A DNA stretch of 64,000 nucleotides from Echinarachnius parma. Lineage: Eukaryota; Echinodermata; Echinoidea; Clypeasteroida; Echinarachniidae. Shown piece by piece: positions 24,050-36,660 of this stretch. The stretch spans positions 124,001 to 188,000 of the forward strand of contig JBAMJV010001364.1 in assembly GCA_037951105.1 (NCBI GenBank), in the 5' to 3' direction. The notes under the pieces are model-generated. The model did no database searches. It was not told where the DNA came from and saw only the letters and a list, made by a program, of their open reading frames with translations. Each line of letters begins with the position of its first letter. Position 1 is the stretch's first letter. A program made the position numbers and the translations under genes.

Positions 24050-25210
24050 TCTGCAATAGTACCATTTTGTTCAAATGGGAAGGGCGTACATGGTTTTTAA
24101 TGATAGAGGTTGCTTCAAAAGACCTACTTATGAAGATATACAGAAACTTCCCGCGATTTCAGGCATAAGAGTTTGGGTTAGAAGTGCAAGTGGAAACATG
24201 CAATGCTTTCACGTTCGAACAAATAATCACATCGGGGTCACCATGGCGTTCCATTTTTCGAGGCAATGTGACATGCGGTATGCGTTTGTTCACAACTTGT
24301 AATTATTTGTACATTTCAAATGGGAAGGACGTATACATTTAAAGTGATCCCTGTAAAGTGTCAGATATTGCACAAAATGACTATATCAATATCATTGTAA
24401 AATACAATTGAACGATTTGTGAAAGTTTGAAAGAAAACGAACACTATTTACCTAGTGAAAAAAACGAATATTGAGTTCATATTTTTATCACCGAATACTG
24501 ATGGCCCGCCGTAGATTTGTCGCAGTAATAATCGTCCGTTCGGCCACTCCGCCGGCCCGGGTCCGTGATCGCGTGGCGCGCCGGCCGGGCGTGTTCAGCT
24601 ACGGCAATTGTACTTTTTACCAAAACCGTTGGGCAACGGTTATGAGATGATGAGTTTCAATGATAATTATCTTCATACTAAAGGGACATTTGAAAAAATA
24701 TAACCCTATTGTATTCTTCTCTTACCATAAGCTGAACAACACGGCAGAAGAGAACGAGGAAGCTCCAAGTAATTTTCGTGGAGTTAGACACTTTACTTGG
24801 ATCACTTTAATGAGTGAAGTTGTATTTATACAAGACCTACTTATGATGATATACAGAAACTTCCCGCAATTTCAGGCATAATAAGAGATTTGGTTAGAAG
24901 TGCAAGTGGAAACATACAATGCTTTCACGTTTGGACAAATGATCACATCGGGGTCACCATGGCGTTCGATTTTCCGAGGCAATGTGACATGCGGCATGCG
25001 TTTGTTCACAACTTGTAATTATGTGTACATTTCAAATAAGGAGGACGTACATTTAAAAATAGAGATTGCATCTAAAAACCTACCTATGATGATAATACAG
25101 AAACTTTCTGCGACAATAAGAGGTTGGGTTAGAAATGCAAGTGGAGACACACAATCCTTTCACGTTCGAACAAATAATCACATCGGGGTCACCATGGCGT
25201 TCCATTATTC
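24050..25210. repeat. Three-unit tandem repeat interrupted by a MITE and a LINE
   Basis: Units begin near 24050, 24815 and 25055. Each contains CATCGGGGTCACCATGGCGT, preceded by TTTCACGTT and followed in units 1 and 2 by CACAACTTGTAATTAT. Unit 1 is followed by the family F MITE (24343-24806). Unit 3 is cut at about 25205 and appears to resume at 27455 with CTTATAATTATTTGTAAACT after the LINE. Open frames at 24075 and 24900 only translate the repeat. Confidence 0.8.
24343..24806. mobile_element. MITE family F, copy 2
   Basis: The ends are AGTGATCC and GGATCACT, flanked by TTAA (24339-24342 and 24807-24810). It sits between tandem repeat units 1 and 2. A GC-rich patch (about 24540-24600) is in its interior. 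Non-coding. Confidence 0.8.
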
Positions 25211-27450
25211 TTCCATTAAGGCAACTTCTTCTTGCGTATGAGGCAGCGCAGCTTCTACGCAACATCACGCAAATTGTGTAGCCAATTAACACTGTCGGGG
25301 TCCAAGTTGTTTACATCTGGGTTTGGGTGGCCAGGTGGGCGAAGGATTGGGCACTCTTTAATGATGTGGGAGGCAGTCTGCTCGAGTGCTCCACATGTGC
25401 AAGCCGGAGAAGGTCTGAGCGGTGCATGTTGGCGTTAAACCTGCCGACCCCTGTGCGGAGCCTGTTGAGGGTGACCCAATCCTTTCGGGGTAGATCCGCG
25501 CCTGGTGGTAGTTTTGTGTTTGGGGTCACTCATGCGGTGAGGGTGTTGTGGGTGCCTTCCCGCAAGGTGTCAGCATGGCGACTGAACGGTCTGCGTGAAC
25601 GTAGGCGTTGGCGGCCCGGTTGTGTGTTCTGGGTGGTGCGGTGTAGAGGGTGTGTACGGTCTTGGAGGGCCTTGTTAACTAGTTGTTGAGTATAATGTTC
25701 TCTGCGGAGGGCGGGGGGTGCGATACCAGCGAGCACTGGTAAGAGGTCAGTTGGTGTGGGTCTGAGGCATCCTGTGATGATCCGCATAGTCTCGTTTATG
25801 GTGGTGTCCAATTTGGGAGTGTGTGAGCTGCGGCACCATGCAGGGGCAGCATACTCGGCAGCACTGTAGACTAGTGCGAGTGCGCCAGTACGAAGCGTGG
25901 GAGTTTTAGCACCCCAGGTGGTGCCCGCAAGGCGGCGGAGTAGGTTGTTCCTAGATGAAACTTTGGCTCAGAGTGAATCTAGGTGTGGTTTGAAGGTCAG
26001 CTGTCTGTCTAGCTTTACTCCAAGGTATGTAATTGGGGGTGGGGGTTTAGGGCAGTGGGTTCCCGTTGACTTTGACCGTGAGCTGGCGGTTTGCTTCTTT
26101 GGTTTTGAGGTGGAAGGCAGTTGCAGTTGTTTTTGCAGCGCTCAGCTTTAGTATCCAGGTCTTCAGGTAGTTCGCGATCTTAGCCATGTCAGATGTTAGG
26201 ACGTCTTCAATTTTTGACCAGATTTTGTCCGAGTGGAAGAGAGCAAGGTCGTCTGCGTAGCCGTACTGTCGTGCGGCAGTCTTGGGCATATCACTGATGT
26301 AAATGTTGAAGAGCGTTGGTGCCATGACTGAACCTTGGGGAGTCCGTTTCTGAGACGTCGGGGGCGACTGGACTGTCCGTCGCTGGTCTTCAGGACAAAG
26401 CTGCGGTTAGATAGGATGTTGGTAATAAATCCTACTAGGTGGCGGTCTGGTACCATCTGGAGGAGCTTCAGGGGGAGTTCCTGGTGCCACACGGTGTCGT
26501 CGGCTGCAGTTAGGTCGACCAGGATGGCACCAGCCTTGTGGCCTCTCTCAAAGCTGCTCTCGATGTCATTGGTGAGCAAGACTACTTGTTGGACGGTGCT
26601 GCGACCGTCAGGAAGTTGGGGGTCGACGATCGGTTCCAGCCGGGCTAGGAGGAGTCTTTCGAGTATGCAGAGGGATGCAGAGGAGAGAGATTGGTCTGTA
26701 GTTCTTGGGGTTGTCTAAGGGCTTGTTGGGCTTGGGTAATGCGATGATGGTTGCTTTGCGCCATATCTTGGGGATGGACTGGTGGGTGAGGCAGGATGAG
26801 AAAAGTAGGCGGAGCCATTCCAGACATTTTGGTCCGCAGTGCAGTAGGAACTCGGGAGGCAGGTTGTCTGGTCCTTGAGCCTTTCCACTTTTCAAATGTT
26901 TGATGGCAGTGGCGATCTCATCGGGAGTGAAGGGTGATGACAAGAGTCCATCCACTCCTGGGGCCTGCCAGAGTTTGGTGGTTTCTTGTTTGATGTGACG
27001 AGTGTGGTTCTTGTCTGCGTCTTTGAAGCGGCCGTTCTCGAGAAGCTGTTCCGCGATTGAGTTAGCGGTCACGGGGCATTGTTTGGCTTGGGACTTCTGC
27101 CGGTGAGGCGATTGAGCGTTTTCCAGGCCAGTCTGCTGGAGTGGGTGAAGTCGATTCCTAGAACTGTCTCCTCCCATCTCTCTCTGCGTTTGTTGTCTAG
27201 GCAGGCAGTTAGAAGGGTTGCCTTAGAGGCTGCTTCATCGCCGCGTTCGGCCTCGAGGAAGTCGTTGTAGAGGTCGTTACATTCATCGTCCCACGAGGGG
27301 ATGTAGCAGCGGCGGTGGCACGTGGGATGGAGCTCTTGGCTGCTGTGGTGAGGAGGTTGCGGAAGGATGTGTACGCTTGGTCCAGGTTAGAGGAGGATGG
27401 TAAGGGTAGGTTATCTACGTCTTGGCAACGATTACGTTGGTTATGCGGTT
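25211..27450 (-). pseudogene. 5'-truncated, frameshifted non-LTR retrotransposon (RT domain)
   Basis: Minus-strand coding pieces in shifting frames follow the order of a LINE ORF2. The linker with WDDECNDLYNDFLEAE lies near 27280. The fingers with GKAQGPDNLPPEFL and WRKATIIALPKPNKPLDNPK, then NYRPISLL, lie at about 26700-26900. The palm has LVDLTAADDTVWH at about 26500, and the catalytic YADDLALFHSD at about 26240. The C-terminal tail has [19 protein letters not shown] at about 25440-25500. Several frameshifts separate these blocks, and one block has an Ala-Asp-Asp in place of the usual Ala-Tyr-Asp. No upstream endonuclease is present, so it is 5'-truncated and dead. It is jockey-like by overall pattern, but the clade is uncertain. 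Its GC content is clearly above the flanks, and it splits a tandem repeat unit. Confidence 0.85.
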
Positions 27451-27493
27451 GCTCTTGACTTATAATTATTTGTAAACTTATAAAGTTTCACAA

Positions 27494-27507
27494 CAACATT
27501 TATCTTA
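27494..27507. repeat. Left 14 bp direct repeat flanking the composite insertion
   Basis: CAACATTTATCTTA recurs exactly at 28871-28884, immediately outside the array of about 460 bp units. This is consistent with a target-site duplication. Confidence 0.75.
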
Positions 27508-28870
27508 ATAGTAAATATATAATCCATTGCGGATATAGTATCGGAAATAATATCGCTAGTGATATTCGTTTGTCTCGCAATGTATGGTCAAACTAGGAAT
27601 CTAAAAGATCATGACGTTTCGTATGCCGCTGCAATAATTTGTCAAATGATATAATCTAATGTAGACAATCAGTTTTTATGCTCTACCGTAGCTCCAAAAC
27701 CCACAATCTCGCATAAGCGAGTGCGTTCCTGATAGGTCAAAAACGGACCGCGTCTATTGGCCGGTGCACACGGGCACTCAACCAATCAACGGAACACTGG
27801 TGCGGCCCGCCTGCCGAACCAGCGTACGATACGTCGCCATGACACTACCCCGACCAACCGGCCCCCAACGGCTGATCCCAACCCACGGTAGAACAGAGCC
27901 ACCTTCTTGCTACAACGCTCATATCTACGTATCAATTTCAGGGCAAGGCGCCCCTATGTTCAATCAATAATAGTAAATATATAATCCATTGCGGATATAG
28001 TATCGGAAATAATATCGCTAGTGATATTCGTTTGTCTCGCAATGTATGGTCAAACTAGGAATCTAAAAGATCATGACGTTTCGTATGCCGCTGCAATACT
28101 TTGTCAAATGATATAATCTAATGTAGACAATCGGTTTTTATGCTCTACCGTGGCTCCAAAACCCACAATCTCGCATAAGCGAGTGCGTTCCTGATAGGTC
28201 AAAAACGGACCGCGTCTATTGGCCGATCAACGGAACACTGGTGCGGCCCGCCTGCCGAACCAGCGTACGATACGTCGCCATGACACTACCCCGACCAACC
28301 GGCCCCCAACGGCTGATCCCAACCCACGGTAGAACAGAGCCACCTTCTTGCTACAACGCTCATATCTACGTATTAATTTCAGGGCAAGGCGCCTGTATGT
28401 TCAAACGTCATGATCTTTTAGATTCCTAGTTTGACCATACATTGCGAGACAAACGAATATCACTAGCGATATTATTTCCGATACTATATCCGCAATGGAT
28501 TATATATTTACTATTATTGATTGAACATACGGGCGCCTTGCCCTGAAATTGATACGTAGATATGAGCGTTGTAGCAAGAAGGTGGCTCTGTTCTACCGTG
28601 GGTTGGGATCAGCCGTTGGGGGCCGGTTGGTCGGGGTAGTGTCATGGCGACGTATTGTACGCTGGTTCGGCAGGCGGGCCGCACCAGTATTCCGTTGATT
28701 GGTTGAGTGCCCGTGTGCACCGGCCAATAGACGCGGTCCGTTTTTGACTTATCAGGAACGCACTCGCTTATGCGAGATTGTGGGTTTTGGAGCCACGGTA
28801 GAGCATACAAACCGATTGTCTACATTAGATTATATCATTTGACAAAGTATTGCAGCGGCATACGAAACGT
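27508..28870. mobile_element. Composite of three ~460 bp units, two direct and one inverted and permuted
   Basis: Unit a (27508-27969) and unit b (27970 to about 28406) are head to tail, each starting ATAGTAAATATATAATCC. Unit b lacks a 22 bp block present in a (about 27750-27772). Unit c (about 28407-28870) is inverted, full length, and opened at a different point: both its ends lie at the AAACGT site internal to a and b. The 14 bp direct repeats CAACATTTATCTTA bound the whole. No transposase or RT is present. Open frames through it (starting CRTSVRYVAMTLP) recur in every unit and show no known domain. Confidence 0.75.
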
Positions 28871-28884
28871 CAACATTTATCTTA
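28871..28884. repeat. Right 14 bp direct repeat flanking the composite insertion
   Basis: CAACATTTATCTTA, identical to 27494-27507. It also occurs in the second duplication copy at 33731-33744. Confidence 0.75.
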
Positions 28885-29111
28885 TTTTAACAACCGTAAA
28901 AGCTTCACAATAATATTACCATTTTGTTTTGTTTTAAGGTGATCTGTTAGCCAGATGCGCGTTTTTAAATCATATATACGGACAAATTAATACGGAAACA
29001 TTATACAATCATCATAAATATAAAACAAAATGATATGTGCTTGTATTATCAGCAAACATGAGCTCAAACACATATACGCAGACACACACATTTCTTCTTT
29101 AGTAAATCCCC

Positions 29112-29423
29112 GGGGGTGCTTCACAAAGATTTAAAGCTGAACTTAACTCTAAGTTGGACTTAACACTTATGGAAAGCCATCTGTAGCCTCGAAATAAAAC
29201 ACATTTTAAAAACAAAAAATGCAAGTATCCAAAACTTCCAACGAAAATGTATATCAATTATTTCAAGGCTCTTTGATAATAACATAATTAACTGATTTTT
29301 ATTAAACTCTATGCCTTTTAAAAAGAACTGTTTCAACAACTTTACAAAAAAACTAACGGCTTTCCATAAAAGTTAGGTCCAACTTAGAGTTAAGTTTAAC
29401 TTTGAATCTTGCGAAACACCCCC
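29112..29423. mobile_element. Hairpin MITE (copy 1)
   Basis: The left arm has GGGGGTGCTTCACAAAG and AACTTAACTCTAAGTTGG. The right arm mirrors it with CCAACTTAGAGTTAAGTT and CTTGCGAAACACCCCC. Arms are about 65 bp around a non-coding centre. The identical copy is at 33972-34283. Confidence 0.8.
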
Positions 29424-29808
29424 ATGCGTGAACGATGAGCAGAAAAGGCTGTACTGGACCAGCAAATGAGCATTCAATAAGTATGCGCAATTTCGTGATG
29501 AAATATTATTAATATGTTTGCATTATACGTATATATAATAAGCACAATTCAGATACATAAGTGTGATGTTCAAATATATGCATGCATACAAATCTTGTAC
29601 TTGAGCAGCTCTGCTCAAATATTCAACAATTCTAGTGTCCGTATAATTAGATTGATATATACACCTCGAAAAGATTATTGCATTTTGAAGAAGGGATTTT
29701 AATAACGCGAGCACTTTGAGTGTGTTCGTGTTTTTTTTTCAACATTTTATTTTATTCATTTAATGTTCATCTCTAACGAAATAATTATTGTCACAAGAGA
29801 AGTATAAT

Positions 29809-30055
29809 GGAATTTTTTTGTAAAGGATTGAAGTGTTAAGATGTTTAACTATCCACTGGATAGTCATAACCGTGTACAAAGTCAGTACAGTGATTTGGTG
29901 AATATCACTTTCAATTTTGTCTCATTACTCGGCCACATATAACGTCCATCTTACTTGAAAATTTCACTCAATACCCAGAGGACATAATAACAACAGCATA
30001 CATTTTATCAACCATCCATCACTTTTTGTACATGTCAACACAGTTACTAGATCCC
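29809..30055. mobile_element. Truncated MITE family B (copy in duplication 1)
   Basis: It has the family body (GTGAATATCACTTTCAAT) and the right end CAGTTACTAGATCCC. The left terminus is missing. The duplicate lies at 34669-34915. Confidence 0.55.
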
Positions 30056-30064
30056 ATTTAAATC

Positions 30065-30267
30065 ATCGAATAAATGTTGAATCCCACATTTATTCTGATC
30101 GGATATATTTTTTTGATATTTCAGCTGTTTCTGAACCAATTTTGATCAATTAAGTTTATTCTGTCATTAAAATTGTATGCTCTTTCAAACTTGACACTCA
30201 ATTTTTCATTACCTCACAAAAAAAAAAATTCTTAAAGCGCCCTCTTTACCACAACTCAACTATCCCT
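30065..30267. mobile_element. Truncated MITE family A (copy in duplication 1)
   Basis: Only the right part remains, ending CACAACTCAACTATCCCT before TTAA (30268-30271). The duplicate is at 34925-35127. Confidence 0.65.
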
Positions 30268-31539
30268 TTAATACATAAAGCGACTTCCTAAATGTGTGAT
30301 TTTCAAATGTATCATTATTATGACTTATGTTTAATAAGAAAGACTCGAAATCTTGGAAGAGATCCGTATATCTCCAAAACAATACCTTTATGTTAAACCC
30401 AATTATAATTGCGATTTATTTTCTTTAAAAAAACATACAATGAAATAATATTAAATATGATCAAAATTAATTTAAAGGACATTTCATGAATATATGGGTT
30501 TTTAATGGAAATTATTAAATTGGTAAAATCGAAAATAAAAAACCCATTGCCCGCGACTTTTATTCATATTACTCTTAATGGACATCTCGGGCGACGGGCG
30601 TTTATTCTGAATGGATTTTGATTTAAAAAAACGTTGTTTCGTTTTGTTATGAAAATGATGTGCTTGTATGGTTATTCATTCCTGTGCATCTCAAAAAAAC
30701 AGATCCATTATGTAGACATCAATATTTTTAAAAGCGCCCTCTAATTCAGAACTTACTATCACTATAAATATACCGTTTGTGGTAAGGACAAACTATGTAA
30801 TGGGCGAGATCAATGCCAACCGTCTGCTTGGCAAAAGAGCGCCCGCAAACGGCAAAATGATACGTAGTCTTTCAAGAAACTGTGGAGTTGGAACGCAAAA
30901 AAAAAAACGTCTCCTAAAACACAAACTGCTGTAAGGGTACACAGTCAAAACTTCCATAGTTTAAAAGGAATCTGTATACCGTAACTTTGTTGCTACATAC
31001 GAACACTGAACAAAATGTATATAAAAAGGAATTATTATAATTATACTGTATTCTGATATGCCAACCGAATGATGTGTGAAAGAAAGAGTCATAATAAATA
31101 AGTGGCATTTGGCCAAAATACCGTATTGAGCGAAAGTGCAAAGTGTTTTATTTGCTGATATGGTCATATGTTTGCACACAATCATGACAATTGAAACAAA
31201 TCCTCATTTTATTTTCGAATGAAATAAATAGATACCGCAATAACGGAAGGACACATTTTTACAAATTGATTCACAATTCTGAGACGGCGAAGCATGAACG
31301 AACATTAGAGTTGCAAGTAAGTTTGGTTGATAAAAATTTACTAGATCCCTTAATTTTATATAAGAAGCTGGTATCCTTTTTTGTTAAAACACTGAGAAAA
31401 TGTTACTACATTTTAGACACTTGGAGCTATCCGTGTTACGCAATCATCACGCATGACTTCTGTATGAAGTTTTGACGGGCAACATGTACTTACTACTGTT
31501 ACTAGTAAACTAAATTGACGGAATATTAATGACATATTA

Positions 31540-31800
31540 ATGGCAACCCGCCAAAGGGCGTGACTGAAACGAGACACATTAAGACTGATTGATGCGATTG
31601 GCTGGAAGTGTAACGAAAGACGAGCCAATCAGCGTTGACGTCGGGTTCATCGCGCTACGCGATTGGTCGATATAGCGGTGGCTGGGAATGTAGATTGATC
31701 CATTCTGCTCAGGAGGGGTGGTCGAAACTCGCCCACGCCAAAGGGTGGGTGTCAATCTAATAACAACGCACAGCGGGCAGTCAACAGGTACCGTGTTGAC
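31540..31800. promoter_or_regulatory. CCAAT-rich segment, possible promoter (copy 1)
   Basis: Several CCAAT boxes on both strands (GATTGGCTGG, GCCAATCAGCG, CGATTGGTCG) cluster with a CRE-like TGACGTC in a patch less AT-rich than its surroundings. This is typical of animal promoters, but no transcript start or TATA is identifiable. An identical copy lies at 36400-36660, about 1.6-1.8 kb upstream of the IGFBP-domain start codon. Assignment to that gene is a guess. Confidence 0.3.
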
Positions 31801-33971
31801 AAGCGAAAGCGACTCGACAAATTACCCGTGCAATTGTGGTCATTACCATCTACCAGACTTCTAGGTTACGCGCGACGCGGGTCGATTATTGGTCAGCGCT
31901 CACAGACGGAACAACATGAAACATTAAAACAATGTTATAATATTATTCAATTTTCTCCGTTATTCAATCGCGTTGGTGTACCGTTTTTGGCGGTTATTTG
32001 ATTTAGTGCGTGAGCAATGTTTGCCAACAATGGTTCTTGAGTTTACTCAGAACATGATAAAAGGCATGGACATTTCTCCTGGCGGGACATTCGTGCACTT
32101 AACTGACGTTGACGCAGGGGGAACAAAGCGCTGGTAAGAAAAGTTCGACGTTCTTGTGCCATCATCCCAGGCTTCAAAGAAAGTTAACAGTGGAAGAGGG
32201 AACATAAATGCCTCCAGCGTTCGAGAGAGCAAGAACATTTGGATATCGATCCGGAGATGAAATCAGATGTGCATGGAATTGGAAGTATAACTATTCAAGC
32301 GTTGTCAACCATATTAATTTCGTGCCGCGCGAAAATAGCAATTATATTTTACAAACCTGTCAATACTTCAAGAAGCTAGGAATATTTTCATTTTGGAACC
32401 CTGGTACTCCTTATTCTTGATTGTACATGTGGATTCTCCCAGATGATAGAAGTATTCTGACGATTTTCATCCGATAAATGCTGTGTTTCTTTCTTCCGTT
32501 TCTTCTTCTGTGGCAAGGAACTGACCACTGTCTAACTTGTCCAGCAGAAAGGTCTTACTGGCCAACTGACCTTCAGCAAAAAAACAAACAAACAAGCCGG
32601 ACAAAACATTGCCTTAATAATTGCGGTACTTCAGGAGTGTGGAATTGAAAATAATAATTGTGGGAACCTTCTTTCGAGATCTCAAATTTTCTTCTTTGTT
32701 CCGTTTCTTCATCAACTGACCGCTGACCATCGGTTGACCCAAGACCGTTGACCGATACAGAGAGAGAGAAAAACTCTACCTGACCGATTGATCAATTTCA
32801 GGGCAAGGCGCCCCTATGTTCAATCAATAATAGTAAATATATAATCCATTGCGGATATAGTATCGGAAATAATATCGCTAGTGATATTCGTTTGTCTCGC
32901 AATGTATGGTCAAACTAGGAATCTAAAAGATCATGACGTTTCGTATGCCGCTGCAATACTTTGTCAAATGATATAATCTAATGTAGACAATCGGTTTTTA
33001 TGCTCTACCGTGGCTCCAAAACCCACAATCTCGCATAAGCGAGTGCGTTCCTGATAGGTCAAAAACGGACCGCGTCTATTGGCCGATCAACGGAACACTG
33101 GTGCGGCCCGCCTGCCGAACCAGCGTACGATACGTCGCCATGACACTACCCCGACCAACCGGCCCCCAACGGCTGATCCCAACCCACGGTAGAACAGAGC
33201 CACCTTCTTGCTACAACGCTCATATCTACGTATTAATTTCAGGGCAAGGCGCCTGTATGTTCAAACGTCATGATCTTTTAGATTCCTAGTTTGACCATAC
33301 ATTGCGAGACAAACGAATATCACTAGCGATATTATTTCCGATACTATATCCGCAATGGATTATATATTTACTATTATTGATTGAACATACGGGCGCCTTG
33401 CCCTGAAATTGATACGTAGATATGAGCGTTGTAGCAAGAAGGTGGCTCTGTTCTACCGTGGGTTGGGATCAGCCGTTGGGGGCCGGTTGGTCGGGGTAGT
33501 GTCATGGCGACGTATTGTACGCTGGTTCGGCAGGCGGGCCGCACCAGTATTCCGTTGATTGGTTGAGTGCCCGTGTGCACCGGCCAATAGACGCGGTCCG
33601 TTTTTGACTTATCAGGAACGCACTCGCTTATGCGAGATTGTGGGTTTTGGAGCCACGGTAGAGCATACAAACCGATTGTCTACATTAGATTATATCATTT
33701 GACAAAGTATTGCAGCGGCATACGAAACGTCAACATTTATCTTATTTTAACAACCGTAAAAGCTCCACAATAATATTACCATTTTGTTTTGTTTTAAGGT
33801 GATCTGTTAGCCAGATGCGCGTTTTTAAATCATATATACGGACAAATTAATACGGAAACATTATACAATCATCATAAATATAAAACAAAATGATATGTGC
33901 TTGTATTATCAGCAAACATGAGCTCAAACACATATACGCAGACACACACATTTCTTCTTTAGTAAATCCCC

Positions 33972-34283
33972 GGGGGTGCTTCACAAAGATTTAAAGCTGA
34001 ACTTAACTCTAAGTTGGACTTAACACTTATGGAAAGCCATCTGTAGCCTCGAAATAAAACACATTTTAAAAACAAAAAATGCAAGTATCCAAAACTTCCA
34101 ACGAAAATGTATATCAATTATTTCAAGGCTCTTTGATAATAACATAATTAACTGATTTTTATTAAACTCTATGCCTTTTAAAAAGAACTGTTTCAACAAC
34201 TTTACAAAAAAACTAACGGCTTTCCATAAAAGTTAGGTCCAACTTAGAGTTAAGTTTAACTTTGAATCTTGCGAAACACCCCC
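33972..34283. mobile_element. Hairpin MITE (copy 2)
   Basis: Duplicate of 29112-29423 within the second 4860 bp unit. Confidence 0.8.
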
Positions 34284-36399
34284 ATGCGTGAACGATGAGC
34301 AGAAAAGGCTGTACTGGACCAGCAAATGAGCATTCAATAAGTATGCGCAATTTCGTGATGAAATATTATTAATATGTTTGCATTATACGTATATATAATA
34401 AGCACAATTCAGATACATAAGTGTGATGTTCAAATATATGCATGCATACAAATCTTGTACTTGAGCAGCTCCGCTCAAATATTCAACAATTCTAGTGTCC
34501 GTATAATTAGATTGATATATACACCTCGAAAAGATTATTGCATTTTGAAGAAGGGATTTTAATAACGCGAGCACTTTGAGTGTGTTCGTGTTTTTTTTTC
34601 AACATTTTATTTTATTCATTTAATGTTCATCTCTAACGAAATAATTATTGTCACAAGAGAAGTATAATGGAATTTTTTTGTAAAGGATTGAAGTGTTAAG
34701 ATGTTTAACTATCCACTGGATAGTCATAACCGTGTACAAAGTCAGTACAGTGATTTGGTGAATATCACTTTCAATTTTGTCTCATTACTCGGCCACATAT
34801 AACGTCCATCTTACTTGAAAATTTCACTCAATACCCAGAGGACATAATAACAACAGCATACATTTTATCAACCATCCATCACTTTTTGTACATGTCAACA
34901 CAGTTACTAGATCCCATTTAAATCATCGAATAAATGTTGAATCCCACATTTATTCTGATCGGATATATTTTTTTGATATTTCAGCTGTTTCTGAACCAAT
35001 TTTGATCAATTAAGTTTATTCTGTCATTAAAATTGTATGCTCTTTCAAACTTGACACTCAATTTTTCATTACCTCACAAAAAAAAAAATTCTTAAAGCGC
35101 CCTCTTTACCACAACTCAACTATCCCTTTAATACATAAAGCGACTTCCTAAATGTGTGATTTTCAAATGTATCATTATTATGACTTATGTTTAATAAGAA
35201 AGACTCGAAATCTTGGAAGAGATCCGTATATCTCCAAAACAATACCTTTATGTTAAACCCAATTATAATTGCGATTTATTTTCTTTAAAAAAACATACAG
35301 TGAAATAATATTAAATATGATCAAAATTAATTTAAAGGACATTTCATGAATATATGGGTTTTTAATGGAAATTATTAAATTGGTAAAATCGAAAATAAAA
35401 AACCCATTGCCCGCGACTTTTATTCATATTACTCTTAATGGACATCTCGGGCGACGGGCGTTTATTCTGAATGGATTTTGATTTAAAAAAACGTTGTTTC
35501 GTTTTGTTATGAAAATGATGTGCTTGTATGGTTATTCATTCCTGTGCATCTCAAAAAAACAGATCCATTATGTAGACATCAATATTTTTAAAAGCGCCCT
35601 CTAATTCAGAACTTACTATCACTATAAATATACCGTTTGTGGTAAGGACAAACTATGTAATGGGCGAGATCAATGCCAACCGTCTGCTTGGCAAAAGAGC
35701 GCCCGCAAACGGCAAAATGATACGTAGTCTTTCAAGAAACTGTGGAGTTGGAACGCAAAAAAAAAAACGTCTCCTAAAACACAAACTGCTGTAAGGGTAC
35801 ACAGTCAAAACTTCCATAGTTTAAAAGGAATCTGTATACCGTAACTTTGTTGCTACATACGAACACTGAACAAAATGTATATAAAAAGGAATTATTATAA
35901 TTATACTGTATTCTGATATGCCAACCGAATGATGTGTGAAAGAAAGAGTCATAATAAATAAGTGGCATTTGGCCAAAATACCGTATTGAGCGAAAGTGCA
36001 AAGTGTTTTATTTGCTGATATGGTCATATGTTTGCACACAATCATGACAATTGAAACAAATCCTCATTTTATTTTCGAATGAAATAAATAGATACCGCAA
36101 TAACGGAAGGACACATTTTTACAAATTGATTCACAATTCTGAGACGGCGAAGCATGAACGAACATTAGAGTTGCAAGTAAGTTTGGTTGATAAAAATTTA
36201 CTAGATCCCTTAATTTTATATAAGAAGCTGGTATCCTTTTTTGTTAAAACACTGAGAAAATGTTACTACATTTTAGACACTTGGAGCTATCCGTGTTACG
36301 CAATCATCACGCATGACTTCTGTATGAAGTTTTGACGGGCAACATGTACTTACTACTGTTACTAGTAAACTAAATTGACGGAATATTAATGACATATTA

Positions 36400-36660
36400 A
36401 TGGCAACCCGCCAAAGGGCGTGACTGAAACGAGACACATTAAGACTGATTGATGCGATTGGCTGGAAGTGTAACGAAAGACGAGCCAATCAGCGTTGACG
36501 TCGGGTTCATCGCGCTACGCGATTGGTCGATATAGCGGTGGCTGGGAATGTAGATTGATCCATTCTGCTCAGGAGGGGTGGTCGAAACTCGCCCACGCCA
36601 AAGGGTGGGTGTCAATCTAATAACAACGCACAGCGGGCAGTCAACAGGTACCGTGTTGAC
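36400..36660. promoter_or_regulatory. CCAAT-rich segment, possible promoter (copy 2)
   Basis: Duplicate of 31540-31800. It is the nearer copy to the plus-strand IGFBP-domain gene. The intervening 37300-38218 could contain 5' UTR or an untranslated first exon, but no splice signal was confirmed. Confidence 0.3.

Larger units (their letters stand above)
27931..32790. repeat. Tandem duplication, copy 1 (4860 bp)
   Basis: It starts ATCAATTTCAGGGCAAGG and ends TGACCGATTG. The next base begins the second copy with no spacer. Every line matches the sequence 4860 bp later; I found three substitutions (28905 T/C, 29612 T/C, 30440 A/G) and no indel. The unit includes part of the composite element, a hairpin MITE, truncated family A and B MITEs, and a CCAAT-rich segment. 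No recognised coding exon is inside. Confidence 0.95.

Noticed and set aside
24075-25241. Repeated short ORFs with a shared HVRTNNHIGVTMAFH stretch
   Set aside because: They are copies of a tandem repeat in different frames, with no codon bias and no splice signals; not a protein family.
27764-28810. Possible gene encoding a conserved 60-98 residue peptide (CRTSVRYVAMTLP start)
   Set aside because: It recurs in every copy of the repeat unit and in both orientations because the DNA repeats. No start context or domain supports translation.
27508-28870. Hammerhead ribozyme in the ~460 bp unit
   Set aside because: CTGATAGGTC with a small hairpin, and CGAAACGTC on the other strand, looked suggestive. 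The required CTGANGA and GAAA cores are not found together in the right order, so no intact motif can be claimed.
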